In this document: one piece after another, positions 57,245-63,761 of the stretch
Layout: each line of letters starts with the position of its first letter
Position numbering within the stretch: the first letter of the stretch is position 1
Assembly: GCF_000732635.1 (NCBI RefSeq)
Contig: NZ_JPMD01000020.1
Span: 1 to 63,761, forward strand
Direction of reading: 5' to 3'
Source of the DNA: Clostridium sulfidigenes
GTDB taxonomy: Bacteria; Bacillota; Clostridia; Clostridiales; Clostridiaceae
Length of the DNA: 63,761 nt
Position numbers and translations under genes: made by a program
Notes under the pieces: model-generated
Databases searched by the model: none
What the model was told of the DNA's origin: nothing
The model's input: the letters and a program-made list of their open reading frames with translations, nothing else

Positions 57245-57344
57245 TACTTTCTCCTCCTAAAATATATATTAGTATGATAATTTAATATTATCATTAAAAT
57301 TATCAAATGCCTTTAAACCCTGATAAACAGAACAAATAGTTAAC

Positions 57345-57414
57345 TATTTATATAGTTTCCTATTTATATAGCTTAATATTTATATAGTTTCCTATATAAA
57401 TAGGAATATTAAGC
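57345..57414 (-). repeat. Three 16-bp tandem repeats plus an inverted copy between copA and copZ
   Basis: TATTTATATAG recurs at 57345, 57361 and 57377 (16-bp period, last five bases TTTCC, CTTAA, TTTCC), followed by an inverted copy at 57391-57404. On the minus strand two competing hairpins can form: a 13-bp stem of CCTATTTATATAG with CTATATAAATAGG, and one joining GCTTAATATT over the copA stop with AATATTAAGC. Confidence 0.75.
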
Positions 57415-59844
57415 TTTAAATCTTCTAAGTCTCAATGCATTTAATAATACTGATACTGAACTTAGACTCATAGCTCCTGCAGCTATCATAGGATTTAATA
57501 ATGGCCCACCAAAAATGTGTAATACTCCCATAGCTACCGGTATTCCTAATACATTATAACCAAAGGCCCAGAATAAATTTTCCTTTATATTTTTAATAGT
57601 TGCCTTGCTTAGTTTTATTGCTGATATTACATCCATTAAATCACTTCTCATAAGAACTATATCTGCTGATTCAATAGCTACATCTGTTCCAGATCCTATT
57701 GCTATTCCTATATCAGCCTGGGCAAGGGCTGGAGCATCATTAATACCATCACCAACCATGCCTACTCTATTTCCATCAACTTGAAGCTTTTTCACTTCAT
57801 TTGCTTTATCCTCTGGTAAAACCTCTGATAATACTATATCTATACCAACTTGTTTTGCAATGGCATCCGCCGTTCTCTTATTATCTCCAGTTATCATAGC
57901 TACTTTTATACCCATTTTATGCAGACTTTCTATGGCATTTTTACTACTTGCTTTAACAGTATCTGCTACAGCTATAATTCCAGCAGCATTTCCATCTATA
58001 GCTATATACATTGGTGTTTTTCCCTCTGAAGCTAATCTATTAGAAGTTTCATCTAAACTTGAAATATTAATATTTTTTTCCATCATAAGTTTTTTATTTC
58101 CTAGAAGAATAGATTTTTTATCTATTTCTACTTCTATACCGTGTCCTGGAATAGCATTAAATTTATCAATTACTTTAAGGCTCAAACCTTTTTCCTCTGC
58201 ATCTTTAACAATGGCTTCACCAAGTGGATGCTCTGATCCCTTCTCTGCACTAGCTGCTAAAATAAGAATTTCTTCCTCTGATTCACCATTAGTTATAATA
58301 TCTGTAACTTTAGGTTTTCCCTCTGTTATAGTTCCTGTTTTATCAAATACTATGGTTTTTAATTTATAAGTAGTCTCTAATGGTTCTCCACCCTTAATTA
58401 AAACACCATTTTCAGCACCCTTTCCTGTTCCAACCATAATGGCAGTTGGAGTAGCAAGACCTAAAGCACATGGGCAGGCAATAACCAGTACTGCAATAAA
58501 TATAGTAAGAGAAAATATAGGTGTTTCACCAGCAATCAACCAACCCACTGAAGCAATTATAGCAAGACCTATAACTACAGGTACAAAGTAGGCTGATATA
58601 ACATCTGCTAGTTTAGCAATAGGTGCTTTTGAACCTTGAGCATCTTCTACTAGCTTAACTATTTGCGCAAGAGCAGTATCTCTACCAACTCTAGTGGCCT
58701 TATACTTAATAAATCCTGTTTTATTAATACTAGCCCCTATTACACTACTTCCCATAGATTTTTCAACAGGTATGCTCTCTCCTGTAAGCATTGATTCATC
58801 TATAGATGTATTTCCTTCTATAACTTCTCCATCTACTGGCAACTTTTCACCTGGTTTTACTAGTACTATATCCCCAACTATAACCTCTTCTACAGGTACT
58901 ACAATTTCTTTATTATCTCTAATTATAGTTGCTGTTTTAGGAGCTAACCCCATTAAAGCCTTTATAGCTTGAGAGGTTTTACCTTTAGATACTGCTTCTA
59001 AATATTTACCTAAGGTTATTAAGGTTAGTATTACTGCAGCAGATTCAAAATATAGATGCATTGCATACTCATGATCCCCTTGCATTATTTTATATATAGC
59101 AAATATACCGTATATAAAAGCAGCCAAAGTTCCTATGGATATTAGTGAGTCCATATTAGGACTTAGTTTAATTAAATTTTTAAGTCCTACCTTATAAAAC
59201 TTATATCCAGCTATCATTACTGGTAAGGTTAGTATCAACTGAATTAATGCAAAGTTTAGCGGATTAGCCATAGGATCTATTATAGATGGAAGATGCATTC
59301 CTACCATATGACCCATTGTTATTATTAGTAATGGAACTGTAAAAATTAGGGAAGATATGAACCTTGTAAGTAATTTGCTAGCTTCACTTTTTTCCTCTCC
59401 TTGGTTTTCCTTATCTTTTACTTCCTCTTTAATTAACTTATAGCCTGCTTTATCTACCGCAGCTTTTATATCACCATAGGATATCTCATCTTCATTCACT
59501 TTAATAGTAAGCTTCTCTGTGGCAAAATTTACTGTAGCATTTTCTACTCCATCTAGTTTTCTAGTTACTCTTTCTACTCTATTAGCACAGGCAGAACAAG
59601 TCATTCCTTCTATTTTAAAATTGTAGGTTTTTACATTTTTCTTTACGCCATATCCGGCTTTAACTACAGCTTCCTCAATCTTTTGAGAATTTAAATTTTC
59701 CTTATTAAAATCTACAGTTAAAGTTTCTGTAGCAAAATTTACATTTGCTTTTTCAACCCCCTCTAACTTACTAATTGCTCTCTCTACTCTATTTGCACAA
59801 GCAGAACAAGTCATGCCTTCTATTTTAAATGATTTATTATCCAT
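57409..59844 (-). CDS. copA: Copper-exporting P1B-type ATPase
   Basis: 811 residues. Two N-terminal heavy-metal domains each carry [11 protein letters not shown] (at about 8-18 and 81-91), followed by eight membrane helices. The transport motif [11 protein letters not shown], the phosphorylation site DKTGTITEG, the actuator TGES and the hinge [12 protein letters not shown] are all intact. It exports Cu(I) using ATP. It starts 13 bp after csoR, so the repressor and pump share one promoter. CopZ follows. Confidence 0.97.
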   Translation of the reverse strand: MDNKSFKIEGMTCSACANRVERAISKLEGVEKANVNFATETLTVDFNKENLNSQKIEEAVVKAGYGVKKNVKTYNFKIEGMTCSACANRVERVTRKLDGVENATVNFATEKLTIKVNEDEISYGDIKAAVDKAGYKLIKEEVKDKENQGEEKSEASKLLTRFISSLIFTVPLLIITMGHMVGMHLPSIIDPMANPLNFALIQLILTLPVMIAGYKFYKVGLKNLIKLSPNMDSLISIGTLAAFIYGIFAIYKIMQGDHEYAMHLYFESAAVILTLITLGKYLEAVSKGKTSQAIKALMGLAPKTATIIRDNKEIVVPVEEVIVGDIVLVKPGEKLPVDGEVIEGNTSIDESMLTGESIPVEKSMGSSVIGASINKTGFIKYKATRVGRDTALAQIVKLVEDAQGSKAPIAKLADVISAYFVPVVIGLAIIASVGWLIAGETPIFSLTIFIAVLVIACPCALGLATPTAIMVGTGKGAENGVLIKGGEPLETTYKLKTIVFDKTGTITEGKPKVTDIITNGESEEEILILAASAEKGSEHPLGEAIVKDAEEKGLSLKVIDKFNAIPGHGIEVEIDKKSILLGNKKLMMEKNINISSLDETSNRLASEGKTPMYIAIDGNAAGIIAVADTVKASSKNAIESLHKMGIKVAMITGDNKRTADAIAKQVGIDIVLSEVLPEDKANEVKKLQVDGNRVGMVGDGINDAPALAQADIGIAIGSGTDVAIESADIVLMRSDLMDVISAIKLSKATIKNIKENLFWAFGYNVLGIPVAMGVLHIFGGPLLNPMIAAGAMSLSSVSVLLNALRLRRFKA

Positions 59845-59857
59845 GTTTTCACCTTCT

Positions 59858-60124
59858 TTATTTTGTAATTATCTTTTCTAATATATTATTTATTTCCACA
59901 ATCTTTTCATCCATATTATTATTTATTGCTGCATCCTTAACACAATGATTTAAGTGTCCTTTTAAAATTTCTAAGTTTGATTTCTTTAATAAAGCTTGTG
60001 ATGCTAAGATTTGATTAGAAATATCGATACAATACCTCCCCTCTTCTATCATTTTTATAATTCCATCTATCTGACCCCTTGCTGTTTTTAACAATTGCAA
60101 AGCTTTTTTTCTTTCTTCACTCAT
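59858..60124 (-). CDS. csoR: CsoR-family copper-sensing repressor
   Basis: An 88-residue all-helical DUF156/CsoR protein. The Cu(I) ligands C-H-C are seen as Cys in GRYCIDI and His/Cys in GHLNHCV. Copper binding releases DNA. The second of two adjacent ATGs is used because it has 6 nt to GGAGG. Promoter and a G/C-box operator lie directly upstream, and copA follows after 13 bp, which fits copper rather than nickel or formaldehyde sensing. Confidence 0.9.
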   Translation of the reverse strand: MSEERKKALQLLKTARGQIDGIIKMIEEGRYCIDISNQILASQALLKKSNLEILKGHLNHCVKDAAINNNMDEKIVEINNILEKIITK

Positions 60125-60139
60125 CATTTACCTCCCCTC

Positions 60140-60152
60140 CCCCCTCAGGGGG
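60140..60152 (-). promoter_or_regulatory. CsoR operator
   Basis: CCCCC-TCA-GGGGG followed by TATA. This GC palindrome stands out in AT-rich DNA, lies between the -10 box and csoR and matches the G-tract inverted repeats known for CsoR-family operators. Confidence 0.7.
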
Positions 60153-60161
60153 TATATCTAC

Positions 60162-60190
60162 ATAATAGTACTCTATTTATATATTGTCAA
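60162..60190 (-). promoter_or_regulatory. Promoter of csoR-copA-copZ
   Basis: TTGACA and TATTAT with a 17-bp spacer on the minus strand, directly upstream of the CsoR operator. Confidence 0.8.
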
Positions 60191-60241
60191 TAGGTTAATT
60201 TTTTATTTTAATTTAGTTTGCCCCAAAATATAAAAAAATAA

Positions 60242-60262
60242 AGCACCACCTTTAGTGATGCT
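60242..60262 (-). terminator. Terminator after the ECF S-component gene
   Basis: AGCACCAC pairs with GTGATGCT (one G-U), then TTTATTTTTTTATA on the minus strand. Confidence 0.8.
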
Positions 60263-60269
60263 CTATCTA

Positions 60270-60839
60270 TTATAAATATTTAGCTAAATATTTTTTTAAC
60301 GGTATGGAAAGTGGTAATGCTATAGCAATTCCCCCTGCTACTTGAAGTATATTAGCTGGTATATCCTTTAAAGCCACTATAAATCCTTGTCCAATAGTTG
60401 GTATTCCATATACAAAGTGATTTAAGCAACCTCCAGCAAGAAAATATCCAAAAATCATAACTATTCCTGCTACAATGAATGCAAATAAGTTATTCCAAAA
60501 TTTATCTCCTTGATAATCACCTCTATAGGCTATAGCTCCTGCTATATATGCCATAACTCCTTTTATAATAAAGGTAAATGGCGCCCATATATAGTATGGA
60601 GAAAACAAATCAAAAAATGTCATACCTATAGCAGCAGCCACAGCTCCTCTTTTTTTTCCTAGTAAGATGGCACATAAAAATAGTACTGCATCACCTATAT
60701 GTAAAACCGCATTATCTCCCACTGGTATAGCTATAACTGCAGTTGCTATATATGTTAACGCTGCCATAAGTCCTATTTGAACTATTTCAATGATTCTAAA
60801 ACTATTTCTCGATGCTTTTATTGATGCCTTTTCTTTCAT
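60270..60839 (-). CDS. ECF-type transporter S component
   Basis: 189 residues with six membrane helices. Motifs GLMAALTYIATAVIAIP, HIGDAVLFLCAILLGKKRGAVAAAIG and a GxxD-like FFDLFSPYYIWAPFTF identify a substrate-binding S component that shares an energising module encoded elsewhere. Relatives carry vitamins such as pyridoxine, hydroxymethylpyrimidine or others. No vitamin riboswitch is seen, so the ligand stays open. Two 12-bp direct repeats precede the gene. AAAGGGGG precedes the ATG. Confidence 0.82.
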   Translation of the reverse strand: MKEKASIKASRNSFRIIEIVQIGLMAALTYIATAVIAIPVGDNAVLHIGDAVLFLCAILLGKKRGAVAAAIGMTFFDLFSPYYIWAPFTFIIKGVMAYIAGAIAYRGDYQGDKFWNNLFAFIVAGIVMIFGYFLAGGCLNHFVYGIPTIGQGFIVALKDIPANILQVAGGIAIALPLSIPLKKYLAKYL

Positions 60840-60870
60840 TTAAAGTCCCCCTTTATGATTATACAATATT

Positions 60871-60902
60871 GTACCCATACAACATATTCAGTATCCATAC
60901 AA
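60871..60902 (-). repeat. Direct repeats upstream of the ECF S-component gene (candidate operator)
   Basis: TTGTATGGRTAC occurs twice on the minus strand, starting exactly 20 bp apart. A partial third copy (ATTGTATAAT) follows, which includes a TATAAT -10 box. The helix-phased spacing suggests a transcription factor site over the -35 region. Confidence 0.5.
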
Positions 60903-60985
60903 TTAAATTATACATTAAATCTAAAGAATTTCAACCTTATTTTTTAATATAAAAGAATAATATTAAATATTTTACACAAAATAAT

Positions 60986-61021
60986 TTTACCTTTGACTTT
61001 CAGATCTTATAATCCTATATA
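60986..61021 (+). promoter_or_regulatory. Two overlapping promoters before the 56-residue membrane protein
   Basis: TTTACC-16-TATAAT (60986-61013) and TTGACT-17-TATATA (60993-61021) overlap on the plus strand, 67-100 bp upstream of the small gene. Confidence 0.55.
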
Positions 61022-61087
61022 TTTTTGAGAAAATAGTCAAAAGATCTAACTTATTACTTTACTTGGATGTAGAAAGGATTGACATAT

Positions 61088-61258
61088 ATGATGTATCTTC
61101 GTTGGTTTGGTAGCTTTTTACTATTGGTAGTTTTAATTGGTTTATTTTTTGTTATGGGAGGAAATTTAATTAATTTAATAATTGCAGTAGCTCTTCTAAC
61201 TATTGCCATGGACTACATAGAAGAATACCTAACTGTAAAAAATAAATTTAATAGTTAA
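61088..61258 (+). CDS. Small two-helix membrane protein (56 residues)
   Basis: ATG at 61088 (or the next ATG at 61091) follows AGAAAGGA by about 9 nt. The 56 residues begin MMYLRWFGSF, contain one hydrophobic helix, a GGN turn, a second helix and a charged end. Topology and the GGNLINLI turn recall lmo0937-like small membrane proteins, but this is not certain. A promoter precedes and a terminator follows, so it is a single-gene unit easily missed by length cut-offs. Confidence 0.7.
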   Translation: MMYLRWFGSFLLLVVLIGLFFVMGGNLINLIIAVALLTIAMDYIEEYLTVKNKFNS

Positions 61259-61262
61259 ATAA

Positions 61263-61294
61263 AAAAATTCCTCAAAGAAACTTGAGGAATTTTT
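61263..61294. terminator. Bidirectional terminator between small membrane gene and prfC
   Basis: A 13-bp perfect stem (61263-61275 with 61282-61294) with A-run and T-run ends between convergent genes. Confidence 0.85.
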
Positions 61295-61297
61295 CTA

Positions 61298-62893
61298 TTA
61301 TTCACCTTTACTAATATTAGATAAAACTAAGCCCTTATTGTGATCTAGTGCCCAACTAATACCCCAATCATTTTGGAATATAAGTAAGTCTCTATCTTTA
61401 ATATCCTTAACAACTTTAGAATCACTTGTTAAACTTAAATCATCAACTTTACCTTCTAAAGCTTCAATCCATCTAATATTTCTATATGGAAGCATATCCA
61501 TTTTTATATCTACATTATATTCATTTTTTAATCTAAATTCTAAAACTTCAAATTGAAGAACTCCTACAACTCCTACTATAATTTGTTCTGTTCCTATGTG
61601 AAGTTCTTTAAATACTTGAATTGCTCCCTCTTGAGCTATCTGTGTTACACCCTTTATAAACTGTTTTCTCTTCATAGTATCTACAGTTCTAACCCTTGCA
61701 AAGTGTTCTGGTGCGAAGGTTGGAATTCCTTCAAACTTAAACTTCTTGCTTGGTGAACAAAGGGTATCACCTATACTAAATATACCTGGATCAAATACTC
61801 CTATAATATCTCCAGCATAAGCATTATCAACAATTTCTCTATCTTGAGCTAAAAATTGTTGAGGTTGTGCTAGCTTTATTTTATTTCCACCTTGAACATG
61901 ATAAACTTCCATACCTTTTTCAAATTGACCTGAACATATTCTCATAAAAGCTATTCTATCTCTATGAGCTTTATTCATATTAGCTTGAATTTTAAATACA
62001 AAAGCAGAAAACTTATCATCTGTTGCCTCTATCTTTCCTATATCAGAATTTCTTCCTAATGGAGCTGTAGTTAACTTTAAGAAGTTCTCTAAAAATGGTT
62101 CTACACCAAAATTAGTTAAAGCACTACCGAAAAATACAGGGGTAAGTTCTCCAACTCTCACCTTTTCTTCATCAAAGGCATCTCCAGCTATATCTAATAA
62201 TTCTATGTCCTCAAGTAATTTTTCATATAGACTATCAGTTATAGCCTCTCTAGCTGCTGATTCTTCTTCTAAATCTATAACAGTCTCACTTACTTCAAAC
62301 TGCCCATGATCTCCAGCTTTAAAAATTTGAATTTGTTTATTATTTCTATCATAAACACCTTTAAAGTGCATACCTGTACCTATAGGCCAGTTTATTGGAT
62401 ATGATTTTATACCCAATTCATTTTCTATCTCTTCCATAAGTTCAAAAGGGTCTCTTGTTTCTCTATCCATCTTATTTACAAAAGTAAATATTGGAATATC
62501 TCTCATACTACAAACATGAAATAGCTTTCTAGTTTGATCCTCTACCCCTTTTGCTCCATCAATAACCATTACTGCACTATCTGCAGCCATAAGTGTTCTA
62601 TATGTATCTTCACTAAAGTCCTGGTGTCCTGGAGTATCTAATATGTTTATACAATATCCCTCATATCCAAACTGCATTACTGAAGATGTAACAGAAATTC
62701 CTCTCTTCTTCTCAATTTCCATCCAGTCAGAAACAGCATGCTTAGATGTCTTTCTTGCCTTAACGGACCCAGCTAATCTTATTGCTCCCCCATATAAAAG
62801 TAATTTTTCAGTAAGTGTAGTTTTACCTGCATCTGGGTGGGAAATTATAGCAAAGGTTCTTCTTTTCTCTATCTCCTTTATATAATCACTCAT
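61298..62893 (-). CDS. prfC: Peptide chain release factor 3
   Basis: GTPase that recycles RF1/RF2 from the ribosome. 531 residues, the usual size. G1 SHPDAGKT is at 18-25, G3 DTPGHQDF and G4 NKMD are intact, and the RF3-specific segment GVVGVLQFEVLEFRL is present, excluding EF-G. ATG at 62893 has AAGGAG upstream. An open frame 13 codons longer lacks a ribosome-binding site. Confidence 0.97.
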   Translation of the reverse strand: MSDYIKEIEKRRTFAIISHPDAGKTTLTEKLLLYGGAIRLAGSVKARKTSKHAVSDWMEIEKKRGISVTSSVMQFGYEGYCINILDTPGHQDFSEDTYRTLMAADSAVMVIDGAKGVEDQTRKLFHVCSMRDIPIFTFVNKMDRETRDPFELMEEIENELGIKSYPINWPIGTGMHFKGVYDRNNKQIQIFKAGDHGQFEVSETVIDLEEESAAREAITDSLYEKLLEDIELLDIAGDAFDEEKVRVGELTPVFFGSALTNFGVEPFLENFLKLTTAPLGRNSDIGKIEATDDKFSAFVFKIQANMNKAHRDRIAFMRICSGQFEKGMEVYHVQGGNKIKLAQPQQFLAQDREIVDNAYAGDIIGVFDPGIFSIGDTLCSPSKKFKFEGIPTFAPEHFARVRTVDTMKRKQFIKGVTQIAQEGAIQVFKELHIGTEQIIVGVVGVLQFEVLEFRLKNEYNVDIKMDMLPYRNIRWIEALEGKVDDLSLTSDSKVVKDIKDRDLLIFQNDWGISWALDHNKGLVLSNISKGE

Positions 62894-63100
62894 TACCTTA
62901 ACTCCTTTATTTAAATTTAAAATTATCTTCAATTTATATATTATCTCTTTTTAGCACATTTTATATAATACCATATTAATTAATATAAACACAAATATTA
63001 TTAATGTTTTTATGTATATCACCTTTAAAATTAATACTAAAATTTCAGTTTAAATATCATACTAAATTTATCATTTTTAATTAAATTCTACCAAAATAAA

Positions 63101-63126
63101 GCAGTAAGATATTTGTATCTTACTGC
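63101..63126 (-). terminator. Terminator after the YiiX-like gene
   Basis: GCAGTAAGATA-TTTG-TATCTTACTGC stem-loop, then TTTATTTTGG on the minus strand. Confidence 0.8.
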
Positions 63127-63183
63127 CATTGTAATAAATATTAAAATAATAAAATATAATTCCACAAATATATAATTATAATT

Positions 63184-63714
63184 TTAGTATGCATATTGAC
63201 TTAATAAGCCACTATAAACTACTTGTCCCTTTTCTATTCCATCGAAATCCTCTGGTTTCACTAAAGAAACATCTTTATCAAAGTTTATGATTTTGCCTTC
63301 TTTTAGTACGTAAGCCACAAATTGTGAGCATAAAAAATGATATCTTCTTTGATAAGGAATGTGTAACATTATAGCTAAAATTCCTAAAAAATTATATTTA
63401 TATCTATCATGTTCACTTTCAAATCGATCTATAATCTCTTTAACTTCATTATATTCATCTTCTGTAACACTTAATTCATAAACTCTACAGGATGTCCTTT
63501 TATATAGCTTAAATATTCCTCCATCAATTTGTTCTCTAACAAAACCAGCATGAAGTGGAAAATATATTTTTCTTCTTCCAAAGCTATATAATTGCTTTAA
63601 TTCTTTATCTAAGGCTATAGATGTATGATTATAATTATATCTAGTATATAGCTTTATAGCTCTTGAAAAAAAAGTTCCTGTCTGTGTCAATACAACATAG
63701 ATTTTTCTATCCAC
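63184..63714 (-). CDS. YiiX-like permuted NlpC/P60-type cysteine hydrolase
   Basis: 176 residues without signal peptide or membrane helix. The segment YNYNHTSIALD supplies a His and HFLCSQFVAYVL the Cys, in the order His before Cys typical of circularly permuted papain-like proteins (YiiX, LRAT-like). It may hydrolyse amide or ester bonds of peptides or lipids. GTG start with GGGGTGA upstream. Its promoter may lie beyond the window end. Confidence 0.7.
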   Translation of the reverse strand: MDRKIYVVLTQTGTFFSRAIKLYTRYNYNHTSIALDKELKQLYSFGRRKIYFPLHAGFVREQIDGGIFKLYKRTSCRVYELSVTEDEYNEVKEIIDRFESEHDRYKYNFLGILAIMLHIPYQRRYHFLCSQFVAYVLKEGKIINFDKDVSLVKPEDFDGIEKGQVVYSGLLSQYAY

Positions 63715-63761
63715 TTAATCACCCCAATTATTATTATTATTATAATAATGTATTAATTCAT

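Noticed and set aside
57860..58972. Long plus-strand open frames antisense to copA
   Set aside because: They mirror the copA coding frame and lack starts with ribosome-binding sites.

Overview
The window is about 64 kb of very AT-rich chromosomal DNA with Shine-Dalgarno-led genes, GTG and TTG starts, T-box and glycine riboswitch leaders and dense tail-to-tail packing. With a selenocysteine-dependent glycine reductase operon, this points to an anaerobic, amino-acid-fermenting Clostridium (Clostridiaceae, Stickland type). The species cannot be fixed from the sequence alone. No tRNA, rRNA, transposase, prophage or CRISPR array was seen.

Positions 1-9.1 kb hold the lower-glycolysis operon cggR-gap-pgk-tpiA-gpmI-eno (minus strand), with a sigma-A-type promoter and a direct-repeat CggR operator, and rpoN upstream. 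Positions 9.2-14.1 kb hold a BMP-family nucleoside ABC transporter. Positions 14.3-22.7 kb hold grdX-trxB-trxA-grdE-grdA-grdB-grdC-grdD behind a tandem glycine riboswitch. GrdA and GrdB each need read-through of an in-frame UGA as selenocysteine. The system reduces glycine to acetyl phosphate with thioredoxin as electron donor.

Positions 23-32 kb hold trmL, a MoxR/DUF58/transglutaminase/HAD operon, a VanW-type wall protein and a soluble PRC/MgtE-N/CBS protein. The last is preceded by an unannotated 28-codon ORF and two mutually exclusive hairpins, one of which masks its ribosome-binding site. Positions 32-45 kb carry a YgiQ radical SAM protein, a lipid kinase and phosphatidylserine synthase, a cation/proton exchanger, serine dehydratase, a ThrRS-like/uridine-kinase fusion, DUF421/DUF4363, class II aldolase and a nucleoid-associated protein.

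Positions 45.2-47.8 kb form a tight four-gene operon of unknown function: a CYTH protein, a DUF5685 protein, a DnaJ-domain protein ending in a cysteine cluster, and a membrane protein. Positions 47.8-56.3 kb carry T-box-controlled leuS and tyrS, with a small alarmone synthetase, a phosphoesterase and an orphan FlhB-C/FliK-like pair between them. Positions 57-60.2 kb hold the csoR-copA-copZ copper operon. The end carries an ECF S-component, an unannotated 56-residue membrane protein, prfC and a YiiX-like cysteine hydrolase.

The strongest candidates for something undescribed are the leader ORF/hairpin switch before the MgtE-N/CBS gene and the CYTH-DUF5685-DnaJ(Cys)-membrane operon.
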